From assembly GCA_015494845.1 (NCBI GenBank), contig WGAL01000203.1, forward strand, positions 1 to 8,030: a stretch of 8,030 bases of DNA, written 5' to 3'. This DNA is from Melioribacteraceae bacterium (lineage in GTDB: Bacteria > Bacteroidota > Ignavibacteria > Ignavibacteriales > Melioribacteraceae). Below the pieces are notes generated by a model. That model was given only the letters and a program-made list of their open reading frames with translations, was not told the origin of the DNA and ran no database searches. Shown here piece after piece: positions 5,602 through 8,030 of this stretch. How positions within the stretch are numbered: position 1 is the first letter of the stretch; each line of letters starts with the position of its first letter. The translations under genes were made by a program, and so were the position numbers.

Positions 5602-7861
5602 AGGATGCCTCCTTTAATGTAAAACTCATTGCGTTGCAAGGACATTCGTTTACGCAAATTCCGCAACCCTTGCAGTAATCGTAATCTATTCTTAATCTTC
5701 CGTTTTCGTCAATGTGAATTGCCGCGTCCGGACAGTAGTTGTAGCAATTGCCGCAACTGAAACATTCTCCGCAGTGCATACAGCGGGAAGTTTCTTTTAT
5801 CACTTCTTCATCGGTTAAGCCTTTTACTACTTCTTCGAAATTCTCGTAAAGTTCGCCGCTTATTTCCATTTGATTATCGATGCGCGGCGTCGGCATATAG
5901 TAATTGAAATTAATATCGACTGGCATTACTATTTGTCCGTAATCGGTTTCGTGCGAATACGGCAATCCGCGGAAATGCGCGTGAACTTCCGCCGCTACTT
6001 TATTTCCGCTTCCAATTGCTTCGGTAACCGTTCCGCCCCAAGCCATATCGCCCGCGGAAAATACCGGAATATCGAAATCCAAATCGAGTTTGCCTTGTTT
6101 CGGTTGCACTTCCCAACCGGCAAACGCGTATTCGTCAAAGCGTTGCCCGATTGCCGCGATAACTTTATCCACGACAACTTTCTTCTCGCTTCCTTCAACC
6201 GGAATTGGTTTGCGGCGTCCGCTTTCGTCCGGTTCGCCCAATTCCATATCAATTAATGTCATTTCCAATTTGTCGCCGTTTTGAGTAAACGCCGTAGGCG
6301 CGGTAAGGAACTGAATTTTAACGCCTTCTTGCAACGCTTCCTCGACTTCGTGCGAAATTGCCGGCATTTCATTTTGCGTTCTGCGATAATAAATAACCGG
6401 TTCAGCGCCCAAACGAATTGCGGTTCTCGCAACGTCAATCGCTGTGTTACCGCCGCCTATAATCGCGAGTTTATCGCCTTTCTTAATTCCGCTTCGCTCT
6501 CCGTTTAGTTTAAATTCGCGCAAGAAATCGATCCCGTCAAGAATCATTTCTTCATTTTCTACATTCATTTTAGAACCGATATGCGAGCCGACCGCAACAA
6601 TAACGGCGTCGAAGTCGTCTTTGAGTTCGTCTATTCTAACCTTTTTGTTTGTAAGAATTTTAACGCCGGTGTCTTCAATTCGTTTTATTTCCATATCGAG
6701 AACGTCGTCAGGCAAACGGAATTTCGGAATACCGGTTCTCATCATTCCGCCTGCTTTCGGCAACGCCTCGAAAACCGTAACGTCGTAACCGTTTTCTCTC
6801 AAACGCAATCCGGCTGTTAGTCCGGCCGGACCGCCTCCAATAACCGCAATCTTTTCTTCGTATTGTAACGGTGCGCTTTCAACGGGAACATTACCGAACT
6901 TATCGCCCAAAAATCTTTCCACTGCGCCGATGTTTACCGCATCGTCAAGTTCATTGCGGTGGCATGCTTGCTCGCAAAAATGCGGACAAACTCTTCCGCA
7001 AATTGCCGGAAACGGATTGTGTTCGTAAATAACTTCAACCGCCTCGCGAAATTTCCCTTCGCCGGAAAGTTTAATGAATTCGCGCACGTCGGTTCCGGCA
7101 GGACAATTGGACGAACACGGCGCCGTTTTGTAATCGTACTCCGGCGTAAGTACTCGCCAATTGCCGGTTTTGTTTAACGACATCGGTTCGTACCAATACG
7201 GATGACGGTATTTGTCCAAATCATCTTTTCGCGCCGAAAGTTCTTCTTCCGAATATTCGATTTTTTCAATTCCTTCGGCGTTCAAAAAATCATACAAATT
7301 AAGTTTGGATTTCTCAAAACCGACGACGCTGTTAAATGCAATTTCAGACGCTTCTGCGTTCGCTTCCGGTTTGGCGGGCACGTTTTCCGCAATGATTTTT
7401 TTCGCAATTTCCATATCGGCGTCAATTAATCTCATAATTGCGCCAATCATTGCAGCATTTACAATTGGCAGCGATTTACTGCCTAAACCTTTTTCCAATG
7501 AAATTTTTGTGGCGGGAACCGTGAAAACGCTTTCAACTTGTTCTTTGAATTCTTCGACTGGACGAGTTGTGTTCAGAAGCACGCTTCCGCCTTCGCGCAA
7601 ACCGTCGAAAACCGGAACTTGCTCGATTAACGATTCGTCGAAAACGACAATTAAATGCGGATGATAAACATTGCTTCTGTTTAGAATTTCGCCCTTTGCT
7701 ACTCTAAGGAAAGCTTGTATTGGAGCGCCAGTACGTTCAACTCCGAATGCTGGAAAAGATTGAACTTCATAGTCGCCCAATTGACTGAAAATTTTCGCAA
7801 GAATTTCGAACGCGGTAACCATTCCTTGTCCGCCTCTTGCGTGACCTCTGATTTCAAGCAT
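5594..7861 (-). CDS. porG/porD: Fused pyruvate oxidoreductase gamma - GltD-like NADPH/FAD - delta ferredoxin subunit
   Basis: Three known parts are joined in one 755-residue frame. Residues 1-185 are a PorG gamma domain (RGGQGMVTA at 9-17, FPAFGVERTGAP at 36-47). After a linker, residues 240-630 are a GltD-type module: an N-terminal iron-sulfur segment with C249, C253, C288, C292, C296 and C300, an FAD Rossmann motif IGGGPAG (341-347), an NADPH motif IGGGNTAID (468-476) followed by YYRR (491-494), and FSAGD (601-605). Residues 690-745 are a PorD ferredoxin with two CxxCxxCxxxCP motifs (700-710 and 730-740) and extra cysteines 694, 697 and 742. Free PorG, GltD and PorD sum to about this length, so little is missing. 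It probably passes electrons from PorAB to NADP+, or the reverse. GGAG lies seven bases before the ATG. The domains are clear; the electron path is inferred. Confidence 0.9.
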   Translation of the reverse strand: MLEIRGHARGGQGMVTAFEILAKIFSQLGDYEVQSFPAFGVERTGAPIQAFLRVAKGEILNRSNVYHPHLIVVFDESLIEQVPVFDGLREGGSVLLNTTRPVEEFKEQVESVFTVPATKISLEKGLGSKSLPIVNAAMIGAIMRLIDADMEIAKKIIAENVPAKPEANAEASEIAFNSVVGFEKSKLNLYDFLNAEGIEKIEYSEEELSARKDDLDKYRHPYWYEPMSLNKTGNWRVLTPEYDYKTAPCSSNCPAGTDVREFIKLSGEGKFREAVEVIYEHNPFPAICGRVCPHFCEQACHRNELDDAVNIGAVERFLGDKFGNVPVESAPLQYEEKIAVIGGGPAGLTAGLRLRENGYDVTVFEALPKAGGMMRTGIPKFRLPDDVLDMEIKRIEDTGVKILTNKKVRIDELKDDFDAVIVAVGSHIGSKMNVENEEMILDGIDFLREFKLNGERSGIKKGDKLAIIGGGNTAIDVARTAIRLGAEPVIYYRRTQNEMPAISHEVEEALQEGVKIQFLTAPTAFTQNGDKLEMTLIDMELGEPDESGRRKPIPVEGSEKKVVVDKVIAAIGQRFDEYAFAGWEVQPKQGKLDLDFDIPVFSAGDMAWGGTVTEAIGSGNKVAAEVHAHFRGLPYSHETDYGQIVMPVDINFNYYMPTPRIDNQMEISGELYENFEEVVKGLTDEEVIKETSRCMHCGECFSCGNCYNYCPDAAIHIDENGRLRIDYDYCKGCGICVNECPCNAMSFTLKEASYE
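5608..5615 (-). promoter_or_regulatory. Ribosome binding site of porA, inside the upstream gene
   Basis: AAAGGAGG on the minus strand lies six bases before the porA ATG and within the last codons of the fusion gene, which ends at TGA 5596-5594. It fixes the porA start and suggests that porA translation is coupled to the fusion protein, which would help keep subunits equal in number. Confidence 0.85.
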
Positions 7862-7965
7862 ATCAATACTCCGTTAAATAAATGAACAATATCTAAATCG
7901 TCTTTTGTATCAAGATGTCTTATTTAAAAATACATCATTTTGAGGAAAAATTAAACAAGACAATA
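7862..7965 (-). promoter_or_regulatory. Upstream region of the por operon with candidate promoter
   Basis: TTGATA (7913-7908) and TATTGT (7891-7886), 16 bases apart, form a reasonable sigma-70-like promoter about 25 bases above the fusion gene start; five of six and four of six bases match consensus. GGAG at 7872-7869 is the ribosome binding site. The leader would be very short. Other AT-rich hexamers nearby could serve as well, so the exact promoter is uncertain. Confidence 0.35.
7914..7936. promoter_or_regulatory. Imperfect dyad abutting the -35 of the por promoter
   Basis: A 23-bp segment has perfect GATGT/ACATC arms and 18 of 23 positions symmetrical. It ends directly at the candidate -35 box. 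The location fits an activator site centred near -45, but the inner part is AT-rich and symmetry could be partly chance. No regulator is encoded in the window and no known operator consensus was recognised. Confidence 0.25.
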
Positions 7966-8007
7966 ATTAAAAATTAAGAATTAAGAATGAAGAATTAAGA
8001 ATGTGAA
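7966..8007. repeat. 7-bp tandem repeat (ATTAAGA-type)
   Basis: Successive heptamers read ATTAAAA, ATTAAGA, ATTAAGA, ATGAAGA, ATTAAGA, ATGTGAA, starting every seven bases from 7966. The array is about six units long with drift at both ends. No gene covers it. It lies upstream of the por promoter region and may be a slippage-derived spacer or the edge of a dispersed intergenic repeat. Confidence 0.7.
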
Positions 8008-8030
8008 TGGAGCAACTTTCGCTCTTAGAC

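Noticed and set aside
5594..7861. The fusion as two or three genes joined by error or with internal starts
   Set aside because: The frame is continuous over 755 codons, the linkers are normal protein sequence, and no stop codons or obvious internal ribosome binding sites with starts were noticed at the domain borders.
3476..7861. 2-Oxoglutarate oxidoreductase (Kor) as the identity of the enzyme
   Set aside because: The beta subunit has the AYMNTGIQ and TPYGA signature of pyruvate-type enzymes and the four-cysteine cluster set, and the gamma-delta-alpha-beta order is of the Por/Vor kind.
7937..7960. Rex-like site (TTG...CAA) upstream of the por operon
   Set aside because: The minus-strand TTGTTTAATTTTTCCTCAA has only the outer TTG/CAA symmetry and does not fit the TTGTTAA-N4-TTAACAA form. 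An FNR-type TTGAT-N4-ATCAA was also absent.

Overview
The window is a compact, moderately AT-rich stretch of bacterial chromosome. Every protein gene I can support lies on the minus strand, so transcription runs from high to low coordinates. The organism is probably an anaerobe, because it encodes an oxygen-sensitive 2-oxoacid (pyruvate) oxidoreductase of the multisubunit type with several iron-sulfur clusters. Strong GGAG-type ribosome binding sites, RNase G, and a partial thymidine kinase whose N-terminus resembles the Bacteroidetes-type enzyme fit a Gram-negative lineage of the Fibrobacterota/Bacteroidota/Elusimicrobiota kind. That placement is inference and is weak.

Region 1 (about 8030 to 3428) is a three-gene pyruvate oxidoreductase operon. 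An upstream AT-rich region holds a 7-bp tandem repeat, an imperfect dyad and a candidate promoter. It leads into a 755-residue fusion protein that joins the gamma subunit (PorG), a complete GltD-like FAD/NADPH oxidoreductase, and the two-cluster ferredoxin subunit (PorD). PorA (alpha) follows with an 8-nt overlap, then PorB (beta), then a strong rho-independent terminator with a TTCG loop. The expected order gamma-delta-alpha-beta is kept, with the flavoprotein inserted between gamma and delta. The simplest reading is an enzyme that hard-wires electrons from pyruvate oxidation to NADP(H) instead of relying on free ferredoxin. This fusion is the most interesting item in the window.

Region 2 (3427 to 3112) has no gene. 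It contains an extended -10 promoter for the next operon and a 210-bp element bounded by near-perfect 22-bp inverted repeats. The element is packed with hairpins and looks like a miniature transposon-like or palindromic repeat. It lies in what would be the 5' leader of the next operon.

Region 3 (3111 to 1) is a tight operon: tRNA-dihydrouridine synthase (TTG start), ribonuclease G, cytidine deaminase, and the first 18 codons of a probable thymidine kinase, which overlaps the deaminase stop codon by ATGA and runs off the window. It combines RNA modification, RNA processing/decay and pyrimidine nucleoside salvage.
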